Positions 1 through 12,420 are shown, numbered from the stretch's first letter. The stretch: 64,000 nucleotides of DNA from Nilaparvata lugens (GCF_014356525.2 NC_052505.1:19199318-19263317); one strand, 5' to 3'. Translations and numbers: made by a program. Notes: a model not told the origin generated them from the letters alone.

Positions 1-58
1 TGTACGTGTCTGATCATGTCTTGGGTTGTCTTGACTAACTGCAGTTCGCCTAGCCTGA
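1..58. repeat. Truncated end of GGCTAGG-type inverted-repeat MITE
   Basis: The first bases match the right arm of the MITE seen complete at 2431-2617 and 2623-2821, including a CATGTCTTG stretch and the terminal GCCTAGCCT. The left arm lies outside the window. Confidence 0.6.
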
Positions 59-399
59 GTTTTTGAAATTTAGACCTACTAAAAATGTATCATCCCCCAT
101 TCATACATTTAACCAGCTGCATTTAATAAACAAAAAAAAATGCTGATGACGGGGAAAGTCAATTTTTTCAAGGACATTTTTCTTTTGTTCAAGGTTGTAG
201 AGTATCATGGGGCTTGGTACGAATTACTTTTTCAATACAACTTGTATGTGATCTATGATGTAATCCAAATTCAATAGAAACCAATGTAAAAACTTTTTCG
301 TAATCAATTTAAAAATACTGCCCTATCAAAAACCATTTACCTCATACCCCTTCCAAATTTACTTTACTCGGAGCATCATTTTTTGAATACTCATTAAAA

Positions 400-640
400 A
401 CTAGCAGTTAACCCGTGCTCCGCAAGGGTATGATTAAAAACTTGACAAACTGAAAACTTGACGAAATGAAATCTTGAAGATTTGAAAATAGGCCTATTAC
501 CAGCCTCGGTAAAGAATCTATATGCAAAATTCCAAGTTAATCAGTCCAGTAGTTCAGACGTGATGATGCGTCGTCATTCGTGAATTTCCTATCCCATTCG
601 TGTATAAGCTAATTCTTTCCATTATTATATTATACTGAAG
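400..640. repeat. Fragment of dispersed element with CCGTGCTCCGCAAGGG start
   Basis: Starts near a CCCGTGCTCCGCAAGGG motif and ends near CTAATTCTTTCC. Related sequence recurs at 20490-20570 plus 21197-21290, 26540-27440 and 47100-47245, which shows a dispersed family. No coding capacity is seen and the class is undetermined. The stretch 640-1465 after it shows no gene or repeat that I can support. Confidence 0.5.
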
Positions 641-1464
641 AAGATATGATATTATAATATTAGATAACTGAAGAAAACATAATAGGCTACTTGAAAACCT
701 CACAGTATCATATTGTTTTTTTCAATACATAAATTTCAGTATCGATTAGATCCTCCTCAATTTGAATCAGGCAGCCTTTAGTTTCCCCAATTCCAAACAG
801 AATACCTACAATATTCGTTTCACTCCGAATTTGTGTCTCTTAGTACATTATAACTGAAGAATATAAATTATTACTAATTTTATTGTGATCTCTTCATGTT
901 TCTCTTATGAATTCCAATGATAAAGCATGAAACCTATGTCCATTTCATCTGTACTGGTTGCAAAACTTTACATTAAATAATTATTTGATGAAATCCAAGT
1001 TCAATCGTAATGAAAACAACTTCCTTCAAAAAATAATTTATAATAATAGGTTTTCTTTATTATATTTATAGAAGATATAGTACATTTTTTACAAGAGCCC
1101 GATGATTGAACTGTTCTAGACTTGCGGAAAGTTGCGTGATAATATTTATGAGAGCCTGAACATGCAATAAATTTAGATTTTTTGCTACCAGATAACAATA
1201 AAGACATGGGAGGCTCATAAAGAACTGAGAAGCACTTGGAAATCAGAGACACAACTGCTTAGCTCTTTCGTAACTGAGCTGAAAATCCTCTTATCACAGC
1301 AACATACAAGCAAAACAAGCTGAGTGGGGAATTTTCGGCAGGCTGACCAAACCATATCTATTTAGGACACAGATTATAAGCCAGGAAATTCTTCGAATAA
1401 CAAGTTATACTGTACTTCCTATCAGAGCATCCACAGATTGAATTATTATGAAGCAGTCATGAGG

Positions 1465-1596
1465 CCTGGCCCCTGTTTCATAAAAACTTAGAAGTCCTGT
1501 AATACAGGAACATCTGATTTTATCGGCTATATCAAGCATGTAATTGGAATGGTGATTCTCCTGTATTAAGTGACTTAAGTTTTATGAAACAGGGCG
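1465..1596. mobile_element. Short hairpin MITE with CCCTGTTTCATAAAA ends
   Basis: The ends CCCTGTTTCATAAAA and TTTTATGAAACAGGG are inverted repeats about 100 bp apart. A second partial end follows at about 1598-1610. No ORF. The region 1610-2430 holds no supportable gene, only a TAAATAAATAAA-type tail near 2310 that looks like the 3' end of an old retroelement. Confidence 0.6.
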
Positions 1597-2430
1597 CTGT
1601 TTCATAAAATTAAAAATCAATCATTTAAAATTCAATCCACATTTTTTGACTGATATCATGGTTCTAGCTAATTTACAGTAAGAAGACTGTTATTGGCCCT
1701 GAATTGGTATGAATTCACAACAGATACTCTGCATGGCAACTTAATCACGATAAGTGGTTGTGAGAGAGTGGCACTCTGACAATGCACAGAGGTGAATGAT
1801 ATTGCATTTGATTGGCTCGAAGCCCACAATAGAATGCAAACTAGTCCAATTGGCGACACTGCTTTCAAAATCTCAATCTGTATTCTATCTCACTTGAAGC
1901 TGCTGGCATAGAAATCGCTTCTTATTTTCCTTTATTGTAACGCCCGCCTTGTGGACACTAGAGTGAGTTAAAGGCCTGGGTTGTTGACTATTTTTCAAAA
2001 CATTACTCATCCAAACATGAGGGACATGTAGGAGAGAGCTATTCTCTGTAGAAAAACATTTTAGGTTTATTACATTTGCATTACATGTATTGCGAACACG
2101 CTTTCTACCAAATTCTCCATTGTGGAACACTATTTTAATTTTTAGATTCAAAATTGTAGTAGATACATTTTTTGGACTCAAAATTGTGTACAAATTATCA
2201 TTTAAGTTACGTAAGTAGCATAACCTTTAGACTGTGTATTCCAAATTAAGGTTTGAAGCAGTTTTGGGCAAATGCCTGTTGTTTTTACCTGAATTGTATT
2301 TGCATATGAATAAATAAATAAGTTAAATAAATAAACATGTCTTGGACAATTTTCACGGGATATTGAATCTTGCGTTTGGAAAATACCATACCCGAACTAT
2401 ATTTCACTGATTTCGATGCCCACGTGGGTT

Positions 2431-2617
2431 TTAGGCTAGGAACACACCAGTTAGACAAGACAAGACAAGATCAGACACGTTCAGTCACAATACTTCACAT
2501 AGTTGCTTATGACGCAACACACATTGATTAGTCATTGCAATTAGACATGACTATGTGAAGTATTGTGACTGAACGTGATCATGTCTTGTCTTGACTAACT
2601 ATTGTTTGCCTAGCTTT
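2431..2617. mobile_element. GGCTAGG-family MITE, copy 1
   Basis: Long imperfect terminal inverted repeats begin GGCTAGGAACACACCAG and end in GCCTAGC. They fold into a near-full-length hairpin with repeated CAAGACAAGA and CACAATACTTCACATAG blocks. A second copy follows within 6 bp, and other copies are at 29982-30099 and 30099-30290. Confidence 0.75.
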
Positions 2618-2622
2618 AGGCC

Positions 2623-2821
2623 TTAGGCTAGGAACACACCAGTTAGTCAAGACAAGACAAGACATGATCAGACACACCACTTCACATAGTTGCTTATGAA
2701 GACATGTCTAATTGCAATGACTAATCAGTGTGAGTTGCGTCATAAGCAGCTATGTGGAGTATTGTGACTGAACGTGTCTGATCATGTCTTGTCTTGACTA
2801 ACTGGTGTGCGCCTAGCCTAA
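2623..2821. mobile_element. GGCTAGG-family MITE, copy 2
   Basis: Same family and orientation as the neighbouring copy at 2431-2617, ending GCGCCTAGCCTAAG. Both arms are complete. Confidence 0.75.
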
Positions 2822-3488
2822 GACCCACAGTTTCCTTCAATTCTAGTCAAGTAAGAATAGTATACAATTAAAATTAAGGTAGTTTTAAAGTAGCCAAAAA
2901 AGTAAAGACAACAATGATTTGCAAAAATATCATAAATCGGAGAAATCTCTTCATGGATCGAGAGAGCACAAAAGGAGAATTGAATGACCTGGTTGTTCGT
3001 TCATTCATGAATTGCATGGTTGAAATTGGAAAAGTGTCGATCAGAAGTGGTGGAGTCAGAGTGCAACGAAACTCAGAAAAAATAAATGGAGAAGATGGAT
3101 CTATCAGAGAGACGACCACTGAGAAGAGGATATCAGGCAAAAGTCGTTACCAAGGTAAACTACAAATTAACATTCCTCGAAAACATGACATTTAAAAGAT
3201 TCAACACAAGAAAAAATTACGCCATTCAACAAACTTCCAAACATGGAATCTAATAACCAAATTCAATAATACACGTAGTATATTATGGTTCTAACAATAG
3301 ACTAAACGATAACACAAATCCTAAAGAAAGCTCAACAATGAATCAATTAGAAATGAAGGTGCAGATTGAGTCATTGATAACAAACACCAGTTTCCAAGGT
3401 AAATAAATCATTAACAAACAGTTGAGTCAACATTGGCATTTCACAACGTGGAAATGCACTGTCAAATTTATTCGTGTAAAGAGTCTGA

Positions 3489-3599
3489 GGCCCGGTTGCA
3501 CAATAGCCGGTTAAATTTTAATCGTAAATAATTTAACGTGAACCAATCAAAGAAGCTTTCTTCTTCGGTTAAAATTTAACCGACTTTTGTGCAACCGGC
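3489..3599. mobile_element. Short MITE with GGCCCGGTTGCACAA ends
   Basis: The left end GGCCCGGTTGCACAA pairs with the right end TTGTGCAACCGG; inside are CCGGTTAAATTTTAA and its complement. Copies recur at 24095-24246 and 32418-32571. The flanking 2822-3488 and 3600-4025 hold no gene that I can support. Confidence 0.75.
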
Positions 3600-4027
3600 A
3601 CTGAGCATCTACGAAGCTAAGCTGATGTTTTGTTTACTCGAAAGAGCTTAGCTCGGAATAATTGAAGAAAATCTACATAGAAAATTAGAGCTTCCTTATT
3701 ACGATTATTGGTCGCCACCTTATTATTGTACAAAAACAGTCAATAAGATTGAATTTTTCCACTGGAGATAAATATGTACCTCAATGTAAAAATAAATTGA
3801 ATTGTTATCTCACTCTGATTGAAAACTCGTGTCAGTCAAAAACCTCATTCAAGATTCTGCGACATTAATGTGTTTATCAACTTAAATAAAATTAGTTTAT
3901 GTACGATTGTTTGAAATAGCAACACTCTATAAAATCACTTCGCTTATACATGGGCTACTTGATTAAATTAAAAACTTTTAGTACCCTTTTATTAGAGATT
4001 TAAAAATATTTTTCAACACTATACTAT

Positions 4028-4160
4028 AGTGACGTCCACGTTATAATTACAGTGAAGAAAGATGAGAGAACAGCATTACCGATTTTCTGCTTAGCCACTG
4101 CCTTCTATATAAGACTGCTGATACCGGTACATGTGATGTAATGTTAATTGTTCATAAATA
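4028..4160. mobile_element. 5' half of GAGGTCCACGTTATAATG-type MITE (family A)
   Basis: Starts with the family A end (here GACGTCCACGTTATAATTAC) and keeps the internal block with GATACCGGTA. It then breaks into a hairpin-element fragment. Better copies are at 14285-14506, 24951-25315 and 47971-48328. The 3' end is missing. Confidence 0.6.
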
Positions 4161-4164
4161 AAAA

Positions 4165-4240
4165 TAGAAATGCAAGTACCCTTTTTAAAATTGTTTACTC
4201 ACAACATGTTTCGGCTATATGATGCCATTATCAAGTGATT
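4165..4240 (-). repeat. Hairpin-element arm with CTTGATAATGGC...GCCGAAAC motif
   Basis: After an AAGTACCCTTTTT end, the - strand reads CTTGATAATGGC, an 8-base loop, then GCCGAAACATGTTGT at 4235-4201. The GGC/GCC bases can pair. The same arrangement recurs in other hairpin elements of this window (see findings). Region 4240-5080 has no supportable gene, only a TAAATAAATAAAT retroelement-like tail near 4500. Confidence 0.55.
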
Positions 4241-5081
4241 GGGAAATAAATAAAATTGCATTTACTAAATTAATGTCAGAGAAATAATGTTGAGAAATTT
4301 TGTTATCAATTCGGATCTTAATCTTTCTAAATTCAAAATTAATAATTTTTTCAAGTGTTTGTGTTTTGTTTAAATGTGGAAATTAGTGAGAATTGGAAAG
4401 TCGCACATAAAACCTTTATTTGGACAATTTATTTTATGAAATTGGGATGAAAAGGAGTTTTGGACTGTAGTCTGTTTCTTTGTCCTTGATTGTAAATGAT
4501 AAATAAATAAATACAAACTTCTTAGTTTTGATCTTATGTTTGTACATTCATATGATTTTATAAACTAGGACTGTATTATTAACTGTTCATTCTTGTTTAA
4601 AATAATCAATTATATTTTATTCACCAAGAAAACATATTTTCAATGTTTTGATAGTAAATTTTCATGAAATATTTCGTTAATTATATATTTTCTACATTGT
4701 TAAAAAAAACGATCTGACAACGTTACAGGGCTAGAAAAGGAAAGGATGGCGAATGATAGAAAAGGATAACAACAGCATGTTAATCAAATACTATCATTAT
4801 TTTGGACCTTACTATACAAGCTAACTACAAAATAGGTTTAATTCGTGTGGACGCAGTCTACCATTTGAATTGAAAATGGTGATTAGAATAAAAAACGTAC
4901 TTTCAAACATCATTCACCATACTGATTCATTTCCAAAAACGTAAAATGTAATCATTCCCGATAAAAAAACTAGATTAGATTTAAATGAATGAAAAATAAT
5001 TAACATGAGAAGCATATCTCTAATGCCCAGAGAGGAAAGATTCTACCAAAATAACAATAGGAGGATAACAGAGTAAAAGTA

Positions 5082-5303
5082 GAATGCTCCGACAAAAAAA
5101 TAGCTATGCGACCACAAAATGACATTATTGTAGCGTTGCTATACCCTGTGTATGTATTATATTCTATAATCTGTTGAATTGTTCTATGGAGTGCTCTGAC
5201 AAAAAAAAAGTTATGCGACCACAAGATAGCATTATTGTAGCGTTGCTATACCCTGTGTATGTATTTAATTCTATAATCTGTTGAATTGTTCTATAGAAAT
5301 AAA
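5082..5303. repeat. Tandem duplication, about 107 bp, two copies
   Basis: Copies begin at about 5082 and 5189. Each has an A-run after CTC(C/T)GAC, then ATGCGACCACAA, ATTATTGTAGCGTTGCTATA and a closing TCTATAATCTGTTGAATTG. A few substitutions separate them. No coding function is seen; 5304-5825 is without recognisable genes. Confidence 0.75.
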
Positions 5304-5825
5304 TTCAATTGAATATCAGATTCCGAGCCAGCTTCATTGACCAGCCAGGTTGGATGAGAGTGCGCCTTGGGGACTGGAGTGGACTGGACTGGCCAACACG
5401 AACGTATCACAAGGGGAGTCCACTATCAGCATTCAGCACCACTGCTCTATATGCCTGCTCTACTCAACTAGCTCAGGCTCAGAGAATTCTCCCATCTGCA
5501 GTCACTTGGGTTCATAAATGCAGCAATGCACTACATTGCGAACAACTACTCAATGCATCGATTTGAAATTTTCACTGATCTGGTTCCGATAGTGAAAACA
5601 TATTTGTTCAACGGCAACGATTCCTTAGAAACTCACTTACTTCAGTGGCAAACGTTTTTCACTTTTTTTGAACGAGTGGTGTTTCATGTTGAATGGTGAT
5701 TTATTATAGATCTGTAAAGTTCCTTCCTATAGATCAGTTTACAGCTTTGAAATTGAAGATGAAGAGCGAACTGTCGCTGAATGTATACTAAACTATAAAT
5801 ATCATTGATAGGCAACAACTATAGC

Positions 5826-6109
5826 ATAGAGAAACAATTGCTTGAGTAGATATCCCATGGTATAGGGCTTTTATGTCGCAACTTTTACTGTTAGCTCAAG
5901 CCTATTATTGTTGATTACTGTCGATTATTTTAGATTTTTACTGTTTTCTTGGGGTGAGAGTGTATGAACGGCACAATATGAGAGACTACCAGAGTCACAC
6001 AGCTTCACGGAAAAGAACTACGTGGACTATCACTTTGAGATAACAGTAAAAGTTGCGACATAAACGCCTTATACCATGGGATATCTACTTATGCTATTGT
6101 TTCTCTATG
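5826..6109. mobile_element. MITE family B (CATAGAGAAACAATAG ends), copy 1
   Basis: The ends CATAGAGAAACAAT and ATTGTTTCTCTATG are inverted repeats. ACTATAG is repeated directly outside both ends, a probable 7-bp target-site duplication. The subterminal block ATCCCATGGTATAGGG appears at one end and its complement at the other. Other copies: 23114-23389, 23592-23867, 32191-32753, 36150-36297 (partial), 45371-45646 and 54641-54685 (remnant). Confidence 0.85.
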
Positions 6110-6130
6110 ACTATAGCCAACTGGCGGATA

Positions 6131-6181
6131 GCTATACCCATATATAAGCCATACCCATATATAAGCTATACCCATATATAG
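6131..6181. repeat. 18-bp minisatellite, three copies
   Basis: Three consecutive units of about 18 bp around TACCCATATATAAG(C/T)CA, directly downstream of a MITE B copy. Confidence 0.8.
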
Positions 6182-6226
6182 TCTGCGTACAGACTTCAAA
6201 TATCATTGATAACATGAATATCAACG

Positions 6227-6459
6227 GTGCATACAGACTCACGCCCTGCGTATCACACAATCGGAACGAGAGAAGTACGCAAGATGATCGCCGGTCGCGC
6301 GATTCCGGTTCGCGTGCAAAGAACTGGCCAAGCTCCCGCCGACAACAATGGAGCACGTGGCAAGCTCGCGCCTGATATCGATCACCGTACTTAGCAAATC
6401 CTTGTTTGCGAAACGCGCGTTTGTAGCGCAGCGCGTACGTCTGTCTGTACGCACCTTAA
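6227..6459. mobile_element. GC-rich MITE with GTGC(G)TACAGACT ends (family F)
   Basis: Starts with GTGCATACAGACTC and ends with GTCTGTACGCACC. The interior is GC-rich (GATCGCCGGTCGCGCG) compared with its AT-rich surroundings. The same end sequence bounds 29350-29981 and part of 30330-30541. Short ORFs across it look incidental. Confidence 0.55.
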
Positions 6460-7164
6460 GAAAGGAAATATTTCGAAACTTCTTCAAAGCATCTTTTCTA
6501 GAACTATTTATATGAAGATTTGGTAGAGGGGCAGTTTTGGGCTGAGCCTGTTGACTCTTACCCAATCATTTATACGAGTTTTTATTATTCCATGATCGAA
6601 TTATCAAATAGAATGATTTTATATTTTATCTATTATGAAATGTTAACATGTGTATCAATTTTGGCAATAAAAATTATTATTATTCAATGTGAAAATAAAT
6701 AAAACATTTCTATGGTAGAGCTGTGACTTTACTACAGGAAAAGTGCCGAAAGGTGTTTTTCTGATGATACCAAATCAGTCCCCTGGTTTGTGTTTTAGTA
6801 GATATATAAACAGGATTATACATATAGATACACATATGTTATTTAATTTTGATTACTTTCAAGTTAATTGAAAATGCTCTTATAAATGAAATTCTTACAA
6901 GTTAAACTACCCACTGAACCAAATTTCACAAGTATACTTCTGTAGTTAGTAATGAGGAGAACAGTGAACTATAGTTGAACTGAAAGAACTTCAGACTTGG
7001 AGGGATATGCGGATCAGACAGATGGAGGTAGATGGGGAACCCGTTCAGCCAAATAGTGTATTGAATAGAGTCATAGAAACAAGCGTTGATGCCAAGTTGA
7101 CAAAACAGGCTCAGTCTATGCAGTGCTTTCAGAGAGAAACCTACATATGAGTAGTATCATGAGG

Positions 7165-7260
<96 letters not shown>

Positions 7261-7275
7261 TGTGTATATATATAT
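7165..7275. repeat. (AT)n microsatellite
   Basis: About 110 bp of almost pure AT dinucleotide with a few AA interruptions. The tyrosine/isoleucine-rich ORFs running over it are artefacts. The stretch 6460-7164 holds nothing that I recognise. Confidence 0.95.
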
Positions 7276-7489
7276 GCAATCATAGGCCAACAAAAAATAG
7301 AAAAATTCAAAAAACAAGAATGAATAACTTTTTGGTCTATGTTGCCGGGAGACATTGCTGTGTCCGGACTGCAAAATCTGAGCTTCAAATTAAAAATTTA
7401 AAATCCAACGTTGCCAAATCAAATGATTATAAATAAAAGTACATTCATATTTCATATTTAAACCTGATGAATTGTTAACGTCGTTTGGT

Positions 7490-7735
7490 GGTGTTTTGGT
7501 GGGGGGGGAGGGGGTGTTGAGGAGGCACTCTGCTGTTTCATCCTCAACAGGACTATTTTTATGAAATCTACTCTAGTGAATACTTTTTAATTTTCACACT
7601 ATAACACTGTATTTTGGTGGGGGAGGGAGGGGGTGTTGAGGAGGCACTCTGCTGTTTCATCATCAACTGGACTATTTTTATGAAATCTACTCTAGTGAAT
7701 ACTTCATAATTTTCACACTATAACACTGTATAACG
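7490..7735. repeat. Tandem duplication of about 122 bp, two copies
   Basis: Two direct copies, each starting with a G-rich run (GGTGGGGGAGGGAGGGGG), then TGTTGAGGAGGCACTCTGC and ending CACTATAACACTGTAT. They differ at a few positions. The G-runs could form G-quadruplexes on the + strand. Confidence 0.85.
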
Positions 7736-8410
7736 TGCACTTTTTATTCCCAACAATGACCGTTTTTAGCAATTAGCAGTTGGTCTGAATTCACCCAAAA
7801 GAAGTTAGCGCCAAATCATGAGTCTCATAAATTAAATCACTATCCTGAAATATACCTTTTTTGTTCCAACTCTATCATTAGTGATTGTATTGACAACTTA
7901 GTAATACTCTAATTACGATCAAAAATACCACATACCACTTTATAAGAAGTGAAAAGGATAAAAACATGGATTTGGCGATTTTTCGCGAAGTTGGAAAAAA
8001 TTAACAATTTCACAACGAGCTATAACTCGCTTCCTATTGGAGATAGAAAAGCATTTAGGGGGTGAAAATTGTAGATAATTTAATTCTCTTCAAAAAAGAA
8101 TAGAACAAAAATATGGATTGAACAATCGGTTTTGGAGATATCGTGAAAAAAATGAAAAAAGTACCAAAATCTCTTGGTTTTCAGGCTGCCAAAAGTTATG
8201 CCTTCAGAAATTTTGGTGGGAAACCATAGATTACTCTTACTAATACCCAAATGGATTGATTAAAACAATAAAATCAATTACCTTAATTTTTGTTTGGTCG
8301 GGCCGCATTATAATGACTAATTGACTGGGCTACAAGTCGGAAAATGTTTTAATTACATTATAGTAAGTGATGAGAACAGTGAATTAGTAATGAGTTGTAG
8401 GGGTACTCAC

Positions 8411-8500
8411 CCAGAAGAAATGACAAAGCATGTCGGCTCCGTAGTCGAGGAAGTCCTTGTGTGCGAATCGGGGACCGGCTCGGTCCGCAGGAAAGGTCAT
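8411..8500 (-). CDS. Candidate first coding exon of an unidentified gene
   Basis: The - strand has an ATG at 8500-8498 followed by 30 open codons starting MTFPADRAGPRF and ending DMLCHFFW. It runs into a strong donor (TGG then GTGAGT at 8410-8405), phase 0. The region is GC-richer than its surroundings, as is common for first exons. I do not recognise the family. Downstream exons would lie at lower coordinates, but I could not identify one with matching phase. The overlapping + strand 99-codon frame has no splice sites or recognisable domain and is probably a shadow. This could still be a chance ORF beside a donor-like site. Confidence 0.35.
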
Positions 8501-8626
8501 CGACAAACCACGTGGTCGGCCAGTTGGGGCTGTTGGCAGCGCGACTCGTCACACCGCTGCGACTGTGACATCACTGTGCAGTCACACCACTACACACACC
8601 ATGAGTGTGTCACCTGTTAGTAGCCT

Positions 8627-9040
8627 ATCAACACCCAACACACAGAAACTCAGCCTCAGTCAAAGTGAGACTGCGAGATCCAAAGATGATCAATACCCAA
8701 CACACAGAACCTCAGCCTCAGTCAAAGTGAGACTGCAAGATCCTACAATGATCAATACCCAACACACAAAACCTTAGCCCGAGTTATCGTTATCAGAGTG
8801 AGCTGCCTTCACTACAACACCCTCCGATGATCAACACTTAACACACAAAACCTTAACCCGAGTGATTAATATCAATTTGAATGAAGTGAACAGTGATCCT
8901 CCACTCAACACTCAGAACCTCAGTCCGAGAGATTAATATCGATCTAAATAGTGTCCGCTGATGATGAAAACTCAACACACAACCACACAAACCCTCAGCA
9001 GCCCGAGTGATTGTTGTTAATAAAGTGAGCCACCGTTCAC
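8627..9040. repeat. Degenerate 62-80 bp tandem repeats
   Basis: Units contain CAACACACA(G/A)AACCT and CAGTCAAAGTGAGACTGC. The first two are about 62 bp apart and nearly identical; later units to about 9040 are diverged and longer, with the block GTGATTAATATC. They lie just upstream of the candidate - strand first exon at 8411-8500, so they may sit in its promoter region. Confidence 0.7.
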
Positions 9041-9274
9041 TGTGTGAGTGAGAGAGAGCCAACTCACCGAGCCGTTCCTAATTCGATCAAGTGCACTCGC
9101 TCACTGACAGGCATTTGTTTCACGCGCTCCAGTCCATGCCGTGCTCAAACTGCAACAAAACAAACTCTAGTTTATCGGTTTGTCGTAATAACTTTGATAA
9201 AGTGGTACACAATATATTAGATAACATTTGTTGAATTGATATTGTGGATTTTTTCTGTAATCGAAAAACACATT

Positions 9275-11028
9275 TTTATTTTGTCACATCAATGTCTAAT
9301 AAATGTGGATGTGACAAAATAAAACTGGGTTTTTTCAATATGAGTTTATTTATTTAATCATTCAGAATTACACAACTTACAGAAAAGTACCACAGGCTAA
9401 CTTACGCCCAAAACGGTTCCGATTCTAATTTATACAACAGTCCAAATGTAGCTAGGTTATGCGGTCACTTAACATTCATCAATCACACACTCAATTTACA
9501 ATTCTAAACAGACAAAAATCAATTTTAACTCATATTGAGTTATGTAACACAATGATGATTACGATTCAATCCAACAAAAGTATCATAACAATCTTTCAGT
9601 AAAGGTCATTATTTATTATACACTCAGCTATTTTATAAGAATTTCCAAACATTAAATTGATTTGATGAATCATAACCACGAAAATACACGAGTTTGGCAG
9701 ACTGACAAACGATGATAGCGTAGGCTATGCCTTGAAAATTTATTTCATTTCATTATTGAATGAGAACTGAACTCATAATTTTACTTACAATTAGAAAAGA
9801 ACATTAAAACTTGAAGGGATATGTAGTTGAATATTTTTATTAAAATACTGTGCAATTCCTTCTTATACCTTGAATGTATTCTATAGTATTTAGGATTACT
9901 TAAGTGGATATTTAATTTTTAGATTGTAGCACATTACTGATATAATGACCTATTTAAAACCTCAATTAAAAATCCTGGAAAAACCATTGATTCTATTAGA
10001 TTCATAGAATTAATCAATTGTACATTCTGTTCTTTCATGACAATTTTATGTTGCTATAGGTCACTATAAGTTACTTATCAATTACAGTAGGGTGTAGAGA
10101 TTTAGACTACAAAGCACAATAAATTAACTTGATTACAGAAAACAAAAAAGGGAGAATTTGTGAGTTTTAAAAACTGCAGTTGGTTAAAACTATAAAACTT
10201 ATAGACATTATAAGAAGTTTCCATAAAGATTTAGTAAGAGAAGTGACTACAGAAAAGAATGCAAGCAGATGAGAGTGGGTATTCTAATAACAATTTTATT
10301 ATGTCAGCAAACAGAAGAGTTTTTTTTGTAATGTCATAAAAACCGTTATTGGTACACTGCGTGAATTGCCTGGGTTAACAAGGTCAAACAGCATAATTAT
10401 ATGTAACATAAATGTTGATTGGCGTGTATTATGTCACTTGTTTGCTCGAGACATTGATTTAAAGGTTTGAAATGTGATTTCAGCAGATGCAACATAGTTA
10501 ATAAATCCGGATTTTCTAAAACTGTATTCAGTGACATTCTATTTATTTTATTAAAAACCATTTATGTTTACTGAGCACATTATAGATGAACATGAATACT
10601 ACCGTACTTGATAAGTGTATTAATCGATTGTGCATATCACAATATTTTAACTCATATTTGGGCAAAAATTAGCTAGGAAGCCTTAAATTTAGAAGATTAC
10701 TAAACGTAATAAAATAATAGCCTACTATTATCTATGCCTGTTCTCCGTACGGTGAGTGGATATAAAACTTGCAGTCTAAATTGATAATTGGTACATCATG
10801 CACTCTAAACTAATTTCAACAGATTTTTACTCAAATATGGACTGGACTCTTGTATCCTGTAAAGATACGGTACTTGTATCTTTAAACTTATCTAAGTCTA
10901 TAAAATGTTCTTTGGATATAAATAAAAATTGAAATCTAAGTACCCTTTTTAAATTATTTAAAAAGGGTCTACTTGGATTTCTAATTTGATCTATACTCAA
11001 AAGTAGTCCTAGAGAAGAAGATAATGTT
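9275..11028. other. Gene-free stretch
   Basis: I see no gene. At 9275-9323 is a short palindrome (TTTTGTCACATC and its complement). At 9335-9450 the - strand looks like an old retroelement 3' end with a TAAATAAATAAAC tail. At 10930-10980 is a small AGTACCCTTTTTAAA palindrome like the ends of the hairpin elements described elsewhere. The rest is AT-rich without long frames. Confidence 0.5.
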
Positions 11029-11029
11029 C

Positions 11030-11385
11030 TATGGATTTTGTGATGTCACTTTTGGTGCACACATGCCTAGCTAGCTGTAATCGGTAGAGCAAATGAGATC
11101 CAAGAATTTTTACGTTCAAAATAAAAATTACGCTGAAATAAAAATACCACAAAATTCTTACCAGCTCTTCAAAGAGCTTATATAAAATTCTGCTATCAAT
11201 CGCTGCAAACTGCTGCTGGTTTATCAGTCTGCAGTTCATCTACTCTCCTTGAAGAGCTGGTAAGAACCTTGTGGTATTTTTATTTCAGCAGGAGTGAACG
11301 TAAAAATTCTTGGATCTCATTTGCTCTACCGATTACAGCTAGCTAGGCATGTGTGCACTAAAAGTGACATCACAATTTGTATGAG
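11030..11385. mobile_element. Foldback element with ~135-bp arms
   Basis: Left arm about 11035-11175 and right arm about 11245-11380 are inverted copies. Shared blocks include TGATGTCACTTTTGGTGCAC, CATGCCTAGCTAGCTGTAAT and AAGAATTTTTACGTTC. The spacer is about 70 bp. The 76-codon ORF over it is not conserved coding sequence. Confidence 0.8.
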
Positions 11386-11439
11386 TTTTTTAGTATTATC
11401 ATAGACCAACTGATAAGCTTGTTGAATTTCTGAGCGGAG

Positions 11440-12420
11440 GTGTTAGAGTTCGGTAGCTCAAGACTGAAAGGTGTTGAACATGGGAGTACCACAGGGCTCA
11501 GTTTTGGGCCCCCTGTTGTACATATTGTTCATGAATGACTTCTCAAGCAGTCAGGGGGCAGTGCTCTTTGCAGTTCACACCACCTTGATTGCCTGAGGTG
11601 TCGCTGTGGAACAGGCAAAGGAGGAATCCACCAGACTTATAGAAGAAGCTAAGTTGTGGTTTCTAGCCAACAAACTCAAACTAAATGAGAAGAAAAAACA
11701 TCTTGGTTTGCTCATTGAAAAGACATCCAGTTGCGTCATATCCAGTAAAACTGTTAGAATTCTAGATGGATGAGAGATTGAGCTGGAATCACCATGTGAA
11801 CCAACTATGTAGGAAATTGCCCACAGTACTGTAACACCTCCATAAGCTGAAAGATGTGATAGATCAAAGCAGTCTTATCATGGCCTATCATTTGCTGTTT
11901 CACAGCCATACTCTCTATGGCCTGCTCCTGTGGGGTCAAGCACCAGCTGTTTACGATGTGCTGCTACTGCAAAAAGAAAGCTCTTGCCAATAGGCAAGAC
12001 ATAGTGGAGACAAGCAAGGATAGTGACATTTTCTAACTTCAGGAATCACTGATACTCATTTAGGGATCTCGGGATACTCACAGTGCACAGACAAAAAGTA
12101 TTGTTCTAGCTGATGTATATCAAGAGGAATCTTGGGCAGTTACAAGAAAGGTGTGATATACACGACATGCCACTAGACTGAAAATGCCGCGAAGCCGACT
12201 GGCGGGGAACTACAATAGCTTTCCTTCCCAGGCAATAAAATTTTTAACAGCCTTCCTAGACAATTTTAGGAAACACGGGATTATTGGTTCCAAACTATGG
12301 TGAAGAATAAACTCCTGGAAAAGCTACTCTACTCACTGCAGGGTTTTTACGAGGGACCTCTTTTTGGGAGTCTAGCATCTCCTCAGCATGAATGACCATG
12401 CAGGTCGTTTTACTGTGATC
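11440..12420 (+). pseudogene. Decayed jockey-type non-LTR reverse transcriptase
   Basis: The conceptual + strand frames, with several stops and shifts, give GVPQGSVLGPLLYILFMNDF at about 11480-11540, the conserved RT block before the catalytic site. The expected YADD-type site reads FAVHTTLIA at about 11565, so catalytic residues are lost. Next come blocks typical of the thumb and C-terminal half (LANKLKLNEKK, LSWNHHVNQLCRK, LFHSHTLYGLLLWG). The element is clearly dead. The jockey assignment rests on block order and spacing and could be another jockey-superfamily clade. Confidence 0.8.

Noticed and set aside
2914..3195. 93-codon + strand frame (starts MICKNIINRRNLF)
   Set aside because: No domain recognised, no clear acceptor before it, and an antisense frame of equal length overlaps. 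The donor-like AAG/GTAAAC at its end leaves a small chance of an exon.
6132..6565. Two overlapping - strand frames of 74 and 108 codons
   Set aside because: They run over the 18-bp minisatellite and the GC-rich MITE, with no recognisable domain.
7116..7388. Two 77-90 codon frames rich in Tyr and Ile
   Set aside because: They are read through the (AT)n microsatellite.
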